A stretch of DNA of 47,782 nt from positions 1-47,782 of the forward strand of contig JAPUDV010000110.1 in assembly GCA_027492875.1 (NCBI GenBank), given 5' to 3'. The DNA comes from Candidatus Competibacteraceae bacterium. GTDB lineage: Bacteria > Pseudomonadota > Gammaproteobacteria > Competibacterales > Competibacteraceae. The notes under the pieces were generated by a model, which saw only the letters and a list, made by a program, of their open reading frames with translations, did no database searches and had not been told where the DNA came from. Position 1 is the first letter of the stretch; each line of letters begins with the position of its first letter. Position numbers and translations under genes: made by a program. Below are positions 8,115-16,633 of the stretch, in pieces.

Positions 8115-8899
8115 GCGCTGTCCGGCTCCCTGTCGTCGCCCGCGACCGGGCCAAGGCGCGCATAAATATCCCCGGATCGGCCGGTCCGGGCCACGGTATC
8201 GAGCCATTCCAGCAGTGGCGCGGCGTCCAGCCACGCCTTCGACTGCAAGCGCTGCGTCTCCCCGACCGACCCGTTGAATCGGTACGGTCCGAGTCGGGCC
8301 AGATAGGCCACGCAATCCCGCGCCAGCTCCAGACAGGCCGGGATGTACTCGAAGGACAGGGCCGGAATCGGCTGCGACAATCCCTTCAACACCTCCAGTT
8401 CGTACCCTTCGACATCGATCTTGCAGAACGCCGGCAGACCGTGCTCGGCGATCAGCCGATCCAGCGTGGTGACCGTGACCGGAACTCGTTCGTCCCAGCG
8501 CACGCCAGCAAACCCGCGATCCCGCTGGACCGCCGCGATCCAGGCCGGCGACAGGCTGGTCACGGTCGGCGTTCGGGGGCTGACGAGCAAATCGGCAACG
8601 CCGGGTGCGGCCCCAACCGCCTGCTCGATCAGGGTGATGTGCGATAGATCGCCGTACCAGCGGCGCAGCAGGGCCATGCATTCCGGCTGCGGTTCCACGG
8701 CGAGGATGCGGGCGCCCAGCGGCGTCCAGGCCCGCAGCCGGCTGCCGACGTGGGCGCCGATGTCGAAACACAAATCGCCCGGCCGGATGAACTGGGCGTA
8801 GAACCGGGTCAGTCGGCGCCGACGCAGCGGGATAGCGTGGTACATCAGCACGGAGCGCCACAACCCCAGACGGTGAACGAAATGGATTTTCGACGTCAT
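8111..8899 (-). CDS. FkbM-family SAM methyltransferase
   Basis: A 262-residue methyltransferase. The SAM-binding loop is FDIGAHVGSR (from residue 45), with the acidic ribose-binding residue in ILAVEPQPE and the FkbM signature FCKIDVEGYELEVLKGL near residue 185. FkbM proteins transfer methyl groups to hydroxyls of glycans, polyketides or other small molecules; the substrate cannot be read from the sequence. The first 30 residues are basic and not a signal peptide. It overlaps the downstream RibD-C gene by four bases and the upstream ZIP-like gene by four bases, so it belongs to a tight minus-strand operon of apparently unrelated functions. Confidence 0.85.
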   Translation of the reverse strand: MTSKIHFVHRLGLWRSVLMYHAIPLRRRRLTRFYAQFIRPGDLCFDIGAHVGSRLRAWTPLGARILAVEPQPECMALLRRWYGDLSHITLIEQAVGAAPGVADLLVSPRTPTVTSLSPAWIAAVQRDRGFAGVRWDERVPVTVTTLDRLIAEHGLPAFCKIDVEGYELEVLKGLSQPIPALSFEYIPACLELARDCVAYLARLGPYRFNGSVGETQRLQSKAWLDAAPLLEWLDTVARTGRSGDIYARLGPVAGDDREPDSA

Positions 8900-9348
8900 G
8901 GCCGGTCCTGGACGAACGCGAACAGAAGCGCGACGAGAAAGCCGGCGATGGTCGCCAGCCCCACGGCCGGACCGCCGTCCTCGTAGGCTTCGGGCATCAT
9001 CACCGACGACACCATGGCCAGGATGCCACCGCCGGCGATGGCGCCGATCACGGTCAGCAGCACCGGCGGCGCCTCGACGAGAAAGGCGTTGCTCAGCCCC
9101 TCCGCCAAGGCCGCCGCCAGCACCAGCAAGCTCCAGAGGGTGAAAATGCGTCGCGCGCTGAAACCGGCCTGCCGCATGCCCAGCGCGCTGCCGATCGCCT
9201 CCGGCACGCTCGACAGAAAGATCGCCACCAGGAAAGTGAAGCGGAAGGCATCCAGCGTGGCGCCGAGAAACAGCGCCAGCGGCGAACCGGTGGCCGCCTG
9301 TTTGGCCAGCAACGCGGTATTGAGGATTCTGAACGGATCAAGCGGCAT
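8896..9348 (-). CDS. Half-length ZIP-family metal permease
   Basis: A 150-residue membrane protein that matches only the C-terminal half of ZIP-type permeases. VAIFLSSVPEAIGSALGMRQ resembles the family segment carrying a conserved P-E-G/A motif, and MVSSVMMPEAYEDGGPAVGL resembles the metal-site region near the end. About four membrane segments are visible (residues 35-55, 70-88, 95-115 and 125-145). Full-length members have about 250 residues and eight segments. There is no room for a front half: the upstream permease gene stops ten bases before this ATG. It may be a degraded, possibly non-transporting remnant, or a half-size protein that dimerises. Confidence 0.65.
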   Translation of the reverse strand: MPLDPFRILNTALLAKQAATGSPLALFLGATLDAFRFTFLVAIFLSSVPEAIGSALGMRQAGFSARRIFTLWSLLVLAAALAEGLSNAFLVEAPPVLLTVIGAIAGGGILAMVSSVMMPEAYEDGGPAVGLATIAGFLVALLFAFVQDRP

Positions 9349-9357
9349 GGGGCACGC

Positions 9358-10458
9358 TCACTGGGGCGTGGCTGGAACGGCGGGTTCCGGGGTGGGAGGT
9401 TCCTGAATCCAGGCCAGCAGCAGGGTATGGGCAATCGCCACCAGGGTCGGACCCAGAAATATGCCGATCAGACCAAACGCCAGCAAGCCGCCGATCACCC
9501 CGGCGAACACCAGCGTCAGCGGCATGCGGATGCCGCGCGTGATGAGCAGGGGGCGCAAGATGTTGTCCAGCCCACCCACCATCACCAGGCCCCAGACGAC
9601 CATGAACGACGCCCAGCCGGTATCGCCCTGCCCCCAGTACAGCCAGCCCGCCACCACCAGCAACGGCAGCGCCGCGCCGATCTGGGCGATGGCCAGCAGG
9701 AAGCAGACGAAGGTGATCAGCACCGCCAGCGGCGCACCCACCAGCAATAAGCCCACCAGCGCCAGGGCCGATTGAATAATGGCGGTCAGCACCACCCCGA
9801 GCGCCACCGAGCGGATGGCCTGCCGCGCTTGATCGCGGACCTGTAACGCCTGCTCTCCGCCGATGCGACGAGCGATCCGCTCGGTGAGCGCGTCCAGGGT
9901 AGTGGCATTGGCATAAAACACCAGAGAGAACACTACCACCAGCAGCAGTTGCAGGAACAGCGCGCCCACCGTGCCGACCTGCCGGAACAGCCAGCGGCTA
10001 CTTTTTTGCAGTTCCGGCGCGAGCTGTGCCCGCAGGCTTTGGGTATCGTTGACGGCTTCCCGCCATTGTTTCGCCAGCCCGGAACCGACCAGCGGCACAT
10101 CCGCCAGCATCGCCGGCGGTTCGGCGGGAATCTTTTCGATGGCGGCCTCGGCGTCGACGATCAGCGTCTCGCCATGAGTGGCGAGCGCGGTGATGCCGGC
10201 CAGCAGTGGCCCAATCAACACCCCGATCAGCATGAATGCCAACAGCAAGGTGCAGGTCAGCCGGTTCCAGCGAAAACGCTGCTGCAACCACGCCAGCCCC
10301 GGCCACACCGAGATCACGATAAACGCGCTCCACAGCAGGCTGGGCAGGAACGGCCGCAGGATGTACAGCACGGCGAGCAGCAGCGAACCGACAATAACCA
10401 GCCGCAGGGCGGTTCGAATGGGTTCGGACAGGGCGGGAGACGAATCGACGGCATTCAC
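9358..10458 (-). CDS. AI-2E-family permease
   Basis: A 366-residue inner-membrane protein of the AI-2E (YdiK/PerM/TqsA) family, with two N-terminal membrane helices (LRLVIVGSLLLAVLYILRPF and the next), a soluble middle region and about five C-terminal helices. The family hallmarks are LPLLVVAGWLYWGQGDTGWA, GLDNILRPLLITRG and GLIGIFLGPTLVAIAHTLL. Members export autoinducer-2 or act in sodium/proton exchange; the substrate is not predictable. I prefer the GTG at 10458, which has CCGGAGAG upstream; an in-frame GTG at 10494 would add 12 mostly basic residues. It is the first gene of the minus-strand run that continues with the half-length ZIP gene. Confidence 0.8.
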   Translation of the reverse strand: MNAVDSSPALSEPIRTALRLVIVGSLLLAVLYILRPFLPSLLWSAFIVISVWPGLAWLQQRFRWNRLTCTLLLAFMLIGVLIGPLLAGITALATHGETLIVDAEAAIEKIPAEPPAMLADVPLVGSGLAKQWREAVNDTQSLRAQLAPELQKSSRWLFRQVGTVGALFLQLLLVVVFSLVFYANATTLDALTERIARRIGGEQALQVRDQARQAIRSVALGVVLTAIIQSALALVGLLLVGAPLAVLITFVCFLLAIAQIGAALPLLVVAGWLYWGQGDTGWASFMVVWGLVMVGGLDNILRPLLITRGIRMPLTLVFAGVIGGLLAFGLIGIFLGPTLVAIAHTLLLAWIQEPPTPEPAVPATPQ

Positions 10459-10706
10459 GCGGCGGGCTCTCCGGCGGCGAACCGGCAAGCACACGGGGCG
10501 GTGGCCGGTTCGCGCGGGTGGCGACGGGTTGAGTTACAGCCTGTAAGTATAACCGCCGTTCCGCGCGGCTTCGCCGATCGGAGTTGCAGCGATGAAGGCG
10601 GCGGCGAAGTGTGGGTCGCTGCCGATGGTTGATGGTGGCCGATGAAGCCGCTCGGATAAAAACCACTGTTGCCCAGCGATAAAGGCTTGAGGGTCGAGTT
10701 TCAAGC

Positions 10707-10735
10707 AAAAAGCCTTCGCTCACGCGAAGGCTTTT
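10707..10735 (-). terminator. Terminator downstream of hppA
   Basis: AAAAGCCTTCG and CGAAGGCTTTT form a stem with a six-base loop; read on the minus strand it ends in TTTTT. It lies about 40 bases after the pyrophosphatase stop. The rest of the 315-base gap between the AI-2E permease and hppA (10459-10773) holds no gene that I can see. Confidence 0.85.
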
Positions 10736-10773
10736 CCAACCCGATCCACCGCTCGTGGCGGGAGAAGCGCCGG

Positions 10774-13326
10774 TCAGGCCGATTCCGTGGCGGCGTCGCC
10801 TTCCGGCTCGCTGTCATCGCCGGGCACCGCAACCGTGATTCGCATCCCATAGAAACTGCGGAACACGAACACCAGGTTGAGGACCAGGAACAGCGCCGCC
10901 AGATTCAAGGTGAGAACCTGCTGGCCTTGCGCGGCGAGGCCGACCGCCATCTCGACCGCCAGTAGACCGAACAACGTGGTGAACTTGATGATCGGGTTCA
11001 TCGCCACCGAGGAGGTGTCCTTGAACGGATCGCCGACGGTGTCACCCACCACGGCGGCGGCATGCAAATCGGTGCCTTTGGCGCGCAGTTCCGTTTCCAC
11101 GATCTTCTTGGCATTGTCCCAAGCTCCGCCGGCGTTGGCCATGAACACCGCCTGGTACAAACCGATGATCGCCAGCGAGATCAAGTACCCGATAAAAAAG
11201 AACGGTTCGATGAAGGCGCAGGCCAGGGTACCAAAGAACACGGCTAGAAAGATGTTGAACATGCCCTTCTGCGCATAGATCGTACAAATCTCGACCACCT
11301 TCTTGCTGTCCTCGGCGGAAGCCTTGGTCACACCGTCGAGTTTCATGTGCCCCTTGATGAACTCCACCGCGCGATACGCACCCGTGGACACGGCCTGCGT
11401 GGAAGCGCCAGAGAACCAGAAGATCGTGGCGCCGCCGGAAACCAGACCGAGCAGGAACGGCGGGTAGAGCAGCGAGAGCTTGTCGAGATTCTCGGTCAGA
11501 CCACCGGTTAGCAGCATCATGATCGAGAACACCATGGTGGTGGCCCCGACCACGGCCGTGCCGATCAACACCGGTTTGGCGGTGGCTTTAAAGGTGTTAC
11601 CGGCGCCGTCGTTCTCTTCCAGCAAATCCTTGGCGACCTCGAAGTTGGGGGTGAAACCGAAATCGCGCTGCACCTCGGCCTCGATGTCGGGCCACTGTTC
11701 GATAGTGGACAACTCGTACACCGATTGCGCGTTGTCGGTCACCGGGCCGTAACTGTCCACCGCGATGGTCACCGGACCCATGCCGAGGAAGCCGAAGGCC
11801 ACCAGGCCGAAGGAGAACACGGCAGCCATGATGGTGGCCTTGGCCGGATCGGGGTTGATAACGGCAGCCAGTTCGTACTGTGACACGATATTGGCGCCAG
11901 CCATCAGGCCGACGATGACCACGCCGATCCAGAAGGCGGAGAAGTTGCCGGCGGTCAGGCCCGCGAGGATGTTCAGGCTGGCGCCGCCCTCGCGCGAAGC
12001 GGTCACCACTTCGCGAACATGAGCCGAACTCGTCGACGTGAAGACCTTGACCACTTCCGGAATGATGGCGCCGGCCAGCGTGCCGAAGGTGATGATCAAC
12101 GATAATTGCCACCACAGATTGGCGTAGACCGTGCCGCCGATGTTGATGCCGCCGATCAACAGGTACGACACCACGAAAGTGAGGAGCAACGACACGGCGG
12201 AGGTGATCCACACCAGCGAGGTCAGCGGAGCCTCGAAGTCGAAGCGGGTTTGCCCGCCGTAGCGGCGCTTGGCGAGCGCTTCGTTGCCCAGGTAGGAGGC
12301 GCCGGAGGCGACCACCATCATCACCCGCATCACGAAAATCCACACCAGCAGTTGTACCTGAACGGCGGCTTCCGGCACCGCCAGCATGATGAAGCTGATC
12401 AGCGCCACGCCGGTGACGCCATAGGTTTCGAAGCCGTCGGCGGTCGGACCGACCGAATCGCCGGCGTTGTCGCCGGTGCAGTCGGCGATCACCCCCGGAT
12501 TGCGGGCATCGTCTTCCTTGATCTTGAAGACGATCTTCATCAGGTCGGAGCCGATGTCGGCGATCTTGGTGAAGATACCGCCAGCAATACGCAACGCGGC
12601 TGCGCCCAGCGACTCACCGATGGCGAAACCGATGAAGCATTTGCCGGCCAGCGTCGGCGGTACGAACAGCAGAATCGCCAGCATGATCAGCAGTTCGGTG
12701 CAAATCAGCAACATGCCGATGGAGATACCGGATTGCAGCGGAATCGTGTAAACCGGATAGGCTTGGCCCCGCAGCGCGGCGAAGGCGGTGCGGCTGTTGG
12801 CCAAGGTATTGATGCGGATACCGAACCAGGCGACGCCCAGCGAACCGGCGATGCCGACCAACGAAAAGGCTAGAATCAGCAGTACTTCCGCCACGTTCAT
12901 CTGTTGGACCCAGCCGAAGTAGGCGACGATAATCACCGCGACGAACGCCTCCAGGATCAGTAGGAACTTGCCCTGCGTGAACATGTAGGTCTTGCAGGTC
13001 TCGTAAATCAACTCGCTGACCTCGGCCATCGAACGATGGACCGGCAGCCGGCGGATCCGAGCCTGGATGACCCCGCCGAACACCAGACCACCGACGCAGA
13101 CGAGCAAGCCCCAGGCGAGCAAGGTCCAGCCCGAGACGCCGCCGGCAAAGCTGGCCAGTGCCGTGTCTTTGAGATTGGGCAGCGCCAGATTGGCTTCACT
13201 GACGTGATGAGCCGTTTCGGCGAAGGCGGGAAATGCGCTCATGCCAAGCGCGAGCAGCAGTAACAGTAACGGGCGCGCCGCACCCTGACGTCCTGCGAGT
13301 GCGAAGACTGAACTTGCTAGTGTCAT
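10774..13326 (-). CDS. hppA: Membrane-bound proton-pumping pyrophosphatase
   Basis: An 850-residue integral membrane pyrophosphatase with about 16 membrane helices. It couples PPi hydrolysis to ion pumping across the inner membrane. Signature segments are KIADIGSDL (254-262), KEDDARNPGVIADCTGDNAG (270-289), VDSYGPVTDNAQ (523-534) and a C-terminal GDTVGDPFKDT. The GNTFK motif (576-580) has lysine where potassium-dependent enzymes have alanine, which predicts potassium independence; three residues later there is alanine, not the usual threonine. It is longer than typical family members, partly from a signal-like N-terminal extension (residues 1-37) and a longer loop around 540-575. GAAGGAAGG precedes the ATG. 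It has its own terminator and is likely monocistronic. Proton rather than sodium pumping is inferred. Confidence 0.9.
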   Translation of the reverse strand: MTLASSVFALAGRQGAARPLLLLLLALGMSAFPAFAETAHHVSEANLALPNLKDTALASFAGGVSGWTLLAWGLLVCVGGLVFGGVIQARIRRLPVHRSMAEVSELIYETCKTYMFTQGKFLLILEAFVAVIIVAYFGWVQQMNVAEVLLILAFSLVGIAGSLGVAWFGIRINTLANSRTAFAALRGQAYPVYTIPLQSGISIGMLLICTELLIMLAILLFVPPTLAGKCFIGFAIGESLGAAALRIAGGIFTKIADIGSDLMKIVFKIKEDDARNPGVIADCTGDNAGDSVGPTADGFETYGVTGVALISFIMLAVPEAAVQVQLLVWIFVMRVMMVVASGASYLGNEALAKRRYGGQTRFDFEAPLTSLVWITSAVSLLLTFVVSYLLIGGINIGGTVYANLWWQLSLIITFGTLAGAIIPEVVKVFTSTSSAHVREVVTASREGGASLNILAGLTAGNFSAFWIGVVIVGLMAGANIVSQYELAAVINPDPAKATIMAAVFSFGLVAFGFLGMGPVTIAVDSYGPVTDNAQSVYELSTIEQWPDIEAEVQRDFGFTPNFEVAKDLLEENDGAGNTFKATAKPVLIGTAVVGATTMVFSIMMLLTGGLTENLDKLSLLYPPFLLGLVSGGATIFWFSGASTQAVSTGAYRAVEFIKGHMKLDGVTKASAEDSKKVVEICTIYAQKGMFNIFLAVFFGTLACAFIEPFFFIGYLISLAIIGLYQAVFMANAGGAWDNAKKIVETELRAKGTDLHAAAVVGDTVGDPFKDTSSVAMNPIIKFTTLFGLLAVEMAVGLAAQGQQVLTLNLAALFLVLNLVFVFRSFYGMRITVAVPGDDSEPEGDAATESA

Positions 13327-13563
13327 ACAATCCTTCCTTCAATGGCGACCTGAGCAATGGACTCGTCAAGGGCGGACCGTGATCCGCCACCGTCCGGAAA
13401 CAGACGGCACGCAGCCATAAGCAACCGCCGTGCCTGAAGGAGCGTTAGAAATAAGCAATTATTTTTTATTGACTTTTTTTCGGAAGGAGCGATGGTCTGT
13501 AGCAGACGATACCGGGCGGCAGCGGCGATTGTCGGCAATGGCACAAGGCAAGCTCCGGGTTTC
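13327..13563. other. Divergent intergenic region, hppA / tRNA-Ser
   Basis: No gene is seen. An AT-rich tract at 13443-13480 probably contains the hppA promoter on the minus strand, but I could not fix a convincing -35/-10 pair. Confidence 0.3.
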
Positions 13564-13593
13564 TTGCCTTGGCACGACTGCTTCGAGTATATT
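13564..13593 (+). promoter_or_regulatory. Possible promoter for tRNA-Ser and ffs
   Basis: TTGCCT at 13564-13569 and TATATT at 13588-13593 are separated by 18 bases and lie 35 bases before the tRNA. This is a plausible sigma-70 promoter but not a strong match. Confidence 0.35.
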
Positions 13594-13628
13594 TCCGGTT
13601 CTTGCTGCGGAAAAAGTGGCAAAGATCC

Positions 13629-13718
13629 GGAGAGGTGGCCGAGCGGTCGAAGGCGCAGCACTGGAAATGCTGTTTAGGGGTAACTCTAACGAGGGTTCGA
13701 ATCCCTCTCTCTCCGCCA
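13629..13718 (+). tRNA. tRNA-Ser(GGA)
   Basis: A 90-base class II tRNA. The acceptor stem GGAGAGG pairs with TCTCTCC, the anticodon loop CTGGAAA carries GGA at 13663-13665, a long variable arm follows, the T-loop is TTCGAAT, and CCA is encoded. It reads serine codons UCC and UCU. The 4.5S RNA gene begins 28 bases later, so both may come from one transcript. Confidence 0.95.
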
Positions 13719-13746
13719 GATCGACACCTCCCAATCTGGTTGCAAT

Positions 13747-13861
13747 GGTGGCCCGTATCGGTCCCTCCGCGACGACAAGCTGTGAACCCCGTCAGGCCCG
13801 GAAGGGAGCAGCGGCAGCAGTGGCCTCGGGCGCCGGGGTGTGGCTGATAAGGGCCGCCACC
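13747..13861 (+). ncRNA. ffs: 4.5S signal recognition particle RNA
   Basis: The ends GGTGGCCC and GGGCCGCCACC pair to close a long hairpin. The apical part contains the conserved Ffh-binding sequence GTCAGGCCCGGAAGGGAGCA followed by GCGGCAGCAG. These are the diagnostic features of the small bacterial SRP RNA, which with Ffh targets membrane proteins to the translocon. The length of about 115 bases is normal. Its place just before dnaX is a known gammaproteobacterial arrangement. End coordinates are set by the outer pairing and could move a few bases. Confidence 0.93.
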
Positions 13862-13932
13862 CTCCATCAGGGCGAGCGCTCGAGGATGATGGTTCGCGGG
13901 ATCGCCGCCCTTCCCCGCCATTGAGGAACCTC

Positions 13933-15516
13933 ATGAGCTATCAGGTTCTGGCCCGCAAATGGCGCCCCCGCACCTTCCATGAACTGATCGGCCAAGAACA
14001 TGTGGTCCGTGCGCTGACCAACGCGCTGGACCGGCAGCGGCTGCATCACGCCTTTCTGTTCACCGGCACGCGCGGAGTGGGCAAGACCACCATCGCCCGG
14101 ATTTTCGCCAAGTCACTGAACTGCGAGACCGGTGTATCTTCCACGCCTTGCGGTCAGTGCGCCGCCTGCCGGGAAATCGATGCCGGTCGTTTCGTGGATT
14201 TGATCGAGGTCGACGCCGCCTCGCGCACCAAGGTCGAGGATACCCGCGAACTGCTGGAGAACGTGCAGTACGCACCCGCCCGGGGTCGCTTCAAGGTATA
14301 CCTGATCGATGAAGTCCACATGCTGTCCGCGCACAGCTTCAACGCGCTGTTGAAGACGCTGGAGGAACCGCCGCCGCATGTCAAGTTCCTGCTGGCGACC
14401 ACCGATCCGCAGAAGCTGCCGGTCACGGTCCTGTCGCGCTGCCTCCAGTTCAACCTCAAGCGGTTGCCGGTCAACCAGATCGCCGGATACCTGGGCCAGG
14501 TTCTGGAACGTGAGGATATTCCGCGCGAGCCGGCGGCGCTGCAACTCATCGCCCGCGCCGGCGATGGCAGCATGCGCGATGCCCTGAGCCTGCTGGATCA
14601 GGCGATTGCCTTCGGCGGCGGCCGGGTGGAAGCATCCGCGGTCGAGACCATGCTCGGCAGTATCGACCGGCGACGGGTGGTGAGCCTGCTGCGAGCGCTG
14701 GCGACCGGCGACGCGCCCGCAGTGATGCGGCAGGTGGCGGAGTTGGACGAACTCGCTCCGGACTATGCTGCGGTGCTGGCCGAATTGCTGTCGCTGTTGC
14801 AGCGAGTGGCACTGGCGCAGGCGGTGCCCGACGCCGTGCCGGAGGATGGCGTGGCCGATCCGGAGGATCTGCGGCAACTGGCGCGGACCCTGCTGCCGGA
14901 AGACGTGCAGTTGTTCTATCAAATCGCCCTGTTGGGCCGGCGCGACCTGCCGCTGATGCCCGAACCGCGCGGCGGCTTTGAAATGGTGCTACTGCGGATG
15001 CTGTGCTTCCGTCCGGCGGCCCGGGAGATCGCGGCGCCGACCCCGCCCGAGGCGAGGTCCGCTTCAGTTCCGGCCGTGGTTGCGCCCGCCGCGTGGCCCG
15101 CACCGCCAGCGAGCGGCGCTCCAAGCCAACCGGGCTCGGAATGGGGCGCTCTGGTCGAACAGCTCAAACTGACCGGCATCGCCAAGCAGGTGGCGATGAA
15201 TTGCGCTCTGGTCGAGCGGCGAGGCAACGATTTTCGATTGGCCCTGGAACCCGGCCATAACCAGTTGTTCAATAAATCGATCGAAGAGCGGTTGAAGGCA
15301 GCGTTGGAGCAATGGCTTGGCGCGCCGGTCAGCCTGCGGGTTCAAGTGGGGGGCGCGGTGGACGAAACTCCCGCCCGCCAACGGTTCCAGCAACAGGCGG
15401 AACGGCGGCAGAACGCCACCGGCCAGGCCGGCCAGGATCCCCATGTGCGGGACATGCAGGAAACGTTCGGCGCGCGGATCGTGACGGTCCATCCGCTGGA
15501 CGAAACCGACGGTTGA
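13933..15516 (+). CDS. dnaX: DNA polymerase III subunits gamma and tau
   Basis: A 527-residue clamp-loader ATPase. It opens with MSYQVLARKWRPRTF, carries the P-loop GTRGVGKT (45-52), a zinc site C64/C73/C76/C79, Walker B LIDEVHMLS and the sensor/SRC motif LSRCLQF. A proline/alanine-rich linker (about 380-425) leads to the tau-type domain that contacts polymerase and DnaB helicase. I chose the ATG at 13933 with TGAGGAA upstream; the longer open frame would start inside the 4.5S RNA. I see no obvious A-rich frameshift site, so whether a short gamma form is made cannot be judged. It heads the dnaX-ybaB-recR group. Confidence 0.95.
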   Translation: MSYQVLARKWRPRTFHELIGQEHVVRALTNALDRQRLHHAFLFTGTRGVGKTTIARIFAKSLNCETGVSSTPCGQCAACREIDAGRFVDLIEVDAASRTKVEDTRELLENVQYAPARGRFKVYLIDEVHMLSAHSFNALLKTLEEPPPHVKFLLATTDPQKLPVTVLSRCLQFNLKRLPVNQIAGYLGQVLEREDIPREPAALQLIARAGDGSMRDALSLLDQAIAFGGGRVEASAVETMLGSIDRRRVVSLLRALATGDAPAVMRQVAELDELAPDYAAVLAELLSLLQRVALAQAVPDAVPEDGVADPEDLRQLARTLLPEDVQLFYQIALLGRRDLPLMPEPRGGFEMVLLRMLCFRPAAREIAAPTPPEARSASVPAVVAPAAWPAPPASGAPSQPGSEWGALVEQLKLTGIAKQVAMNCALVERRGNDFRLALEPGHNQLFNKSIEERLKAALEQWLGAPVSLRVQVGGAVDETPARQRFQQQAERRQNATGQAGQDPHVRDMQETFGARIVTVHPLDETDG

Positions 15517-15540
15517 CGATCCCGATGGCTCATGATCTTA

Positions 15541-15640
15541 GAGGCGTTTTTTGTACGGTCTCTTGGGACTTAAGGCGTTGAAAAACAACCCTCACCCCCA
15601 ACCCCTCTCCCATGGGGAGAGGGGCGTTTTTGTACGGGCT
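15541..15640 (+). repeat. Interspersed palindromic repeat, copy A
   Basis: The stretch opens with GAGGCGTTTTTTGTACGG and is followed by GCGTTGAAAAACAACCCTC and a CCCCAACCCCT tract. A second GCGTTTTTGTACGG occurs at 15625-15638. A related copy in the same order lies at 42153-42220. It contains the dnaX-distal terminator. Confidence 0.6.
15602..15631 (+). terminator. Hairpin terminator between dnaX and ybaB
   Basis: CCCCTCTCCC (15602-15611) pairs perfectly with GGGAGAGGGG (15615-15624), followed by CG and TTTTT. It would end or attenuate dnaX transcription before ybaB. The sequence is also part of an interspersed repeat, so its terminator role may be incidental. Confidence 0.65.
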
Positions 15641-15672
15641 CTTCATTTACTGCGATTGACGGGAGAGAGGCG

Positions 15673-16008
15673 ATGAAAGGCGGTTTGGGCAATTTAATGA
15701 AGCAGGCTCAGAAGATGCAGGAGAACCTGCAAAAGGCGCAGGCGGAAATCGCGGCGATGGAAATCGCCGGGGAGTCCGGCGGCGGGCTGGTCAGCGTGGT
15801 GATCACCGGCCGCTACGAGGTCCGGCGGATTCGGATCGATGAAAGCCTGGTGGGCGACGACAAGGACATGCTGGAAGATCTGGTTGCCGCAGCTTTCAAC
15901 GACGCCGTGCACAAGGTCGAGCGGACCATGCAGGAAAAAATGGGTGGACTGACCGCCGGCATGGGTTTGCCGCCGGGCATGATGGGCGACTTGAAACTGC
16001 CGTTCTGA
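15673..16008 (+). CDS. ybaB: Nucleoid-associated protein YbaB/EbfC
   Basis: A 111-residue member of the YbaB/EbfC family. The start [20 protein letters not shown] and the central [19 protein letters not shown] are typical, as is the methionine- and glycine-rich tail ([15 protein letters not shown]). The protein forms a dimer with tweezer-like helices that binds DNA and affects nucleoid structure. GGGAGAGAGG lies directly upstream of the ATG. recR begins eight bases after its stop, which is the conserved pairing seen across bacteria, so the two are co-transcribed. Confidence 0.95.
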   Translation: MKGGLGNLMKQAQKMQENLQKAQAEIAAMEIAGESGGGLVSVVITGRYEVRRIRIDESLVGDDKDMLEDLVAAAFNDAVHKVERTMQEKMGGLTAGMGLPPGMMGDLKLPF

Positions 16009-16016
16009 CCGGTTCC

Positions 16017-16613
16017 GTGGCCGCTTCACCGCTGCTGGCCCAGTTGATAGCGGCGCTGCGCTGCCTGCCGGGAGTGGGGCCGAAGTCGGCTCAACGGATG
16101 GCGTTGCATCTGCTGGAACGGGACCGTGATGGCGCCGGGCGGCTGGTCGAGACGCTGCGGGTGGCTCTGGACCGGATCGGTCATTGTCGGTTGTGCCGCG
16201 ATCTGAGCGAAACCGAAATTTGCGCCTTGTGCGCTCACCCGCGCCGCGACCGTGCGCTGTTGTGCGTGGTCGAGACCCCAGCCGATGTATTGGCCGTGGA
16301 GCAATCCACCGGCTTTCAGGGCCTGTATTTCGTGCTGATGGGCCATTTGTCGCCCTTGGACGGGATCGGTCCGGCGGAATTGGGGATGGAGGTTTTGGAA
16401 GCGCGTCTGGATGCGGGCGAAGTGCGCGAGATGATTCTGGCCACCAATCCGACCGTGGAGGGCGAGGCGACCGCCTACTACGTCGCAGAGATGGCCCGCG
16501 AACGCGGCATCCGCGCCACCCGCATCGCCCACGGCGTGCCGCTGGGCGGAGAACTGGAGTCCGTGGACGGCGGTACGCTGGCGCACGCCTTTGCCGGTCG
16601 CCGGGATTTATGA
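16017..16613 (+). CDS. recR: Recombination mediator RecR
   Basis: A 198-residue RecR. The helix-hairpin-helix [14 protein letters not shown] (16-29), the zinc site C57/C60/C69/C72 (CRLC and CALC) and the Toprim segment [15 protein letters not shown] are all present, as is the C-terminal [12 protein letters not shown]. RecR works with RecO and RecF to load RecA on gapped DNA. The start is GTG, eight bases after the ybaB stop; there is no separate strong ribosome site, so translational coupling is likely. Confidence 0.95.
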   Translation: MAASPLLAQLIAALRCLPGVGPKSAQRMALHLLERDRDGAGRLVETLRVALDRIGHCRLCRDLSETEICALCAHPRRDRALLCVVETPADVLAVEQSTGFQGLYFVLMGHLSPLDGIGPAELGMEVLEARLDAGEVREMILATNPTVEGEATAYYVAEMARERGIRATRIAHGVPLGGELESVDGGTLAHAFAGRRDL

Positions 16614-16633
16614 GATCGAACGGAGCACCCGTC

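Noticed and set aside
13629..13861. tRNA-Ser(GGA)/ffs as an integration site
   Set aside because: The flanking genes are core genes in a known order, with no integrase or mobile genes nearby.
13840..13932. Upstream extension of dnaX into the 4.5S RNA
   Set aside because: The ATG at 13933 has a ribosome site and starts the conserved MSYQVLARKWRP sequence; the extension is non-conserved and overlaps ffs.
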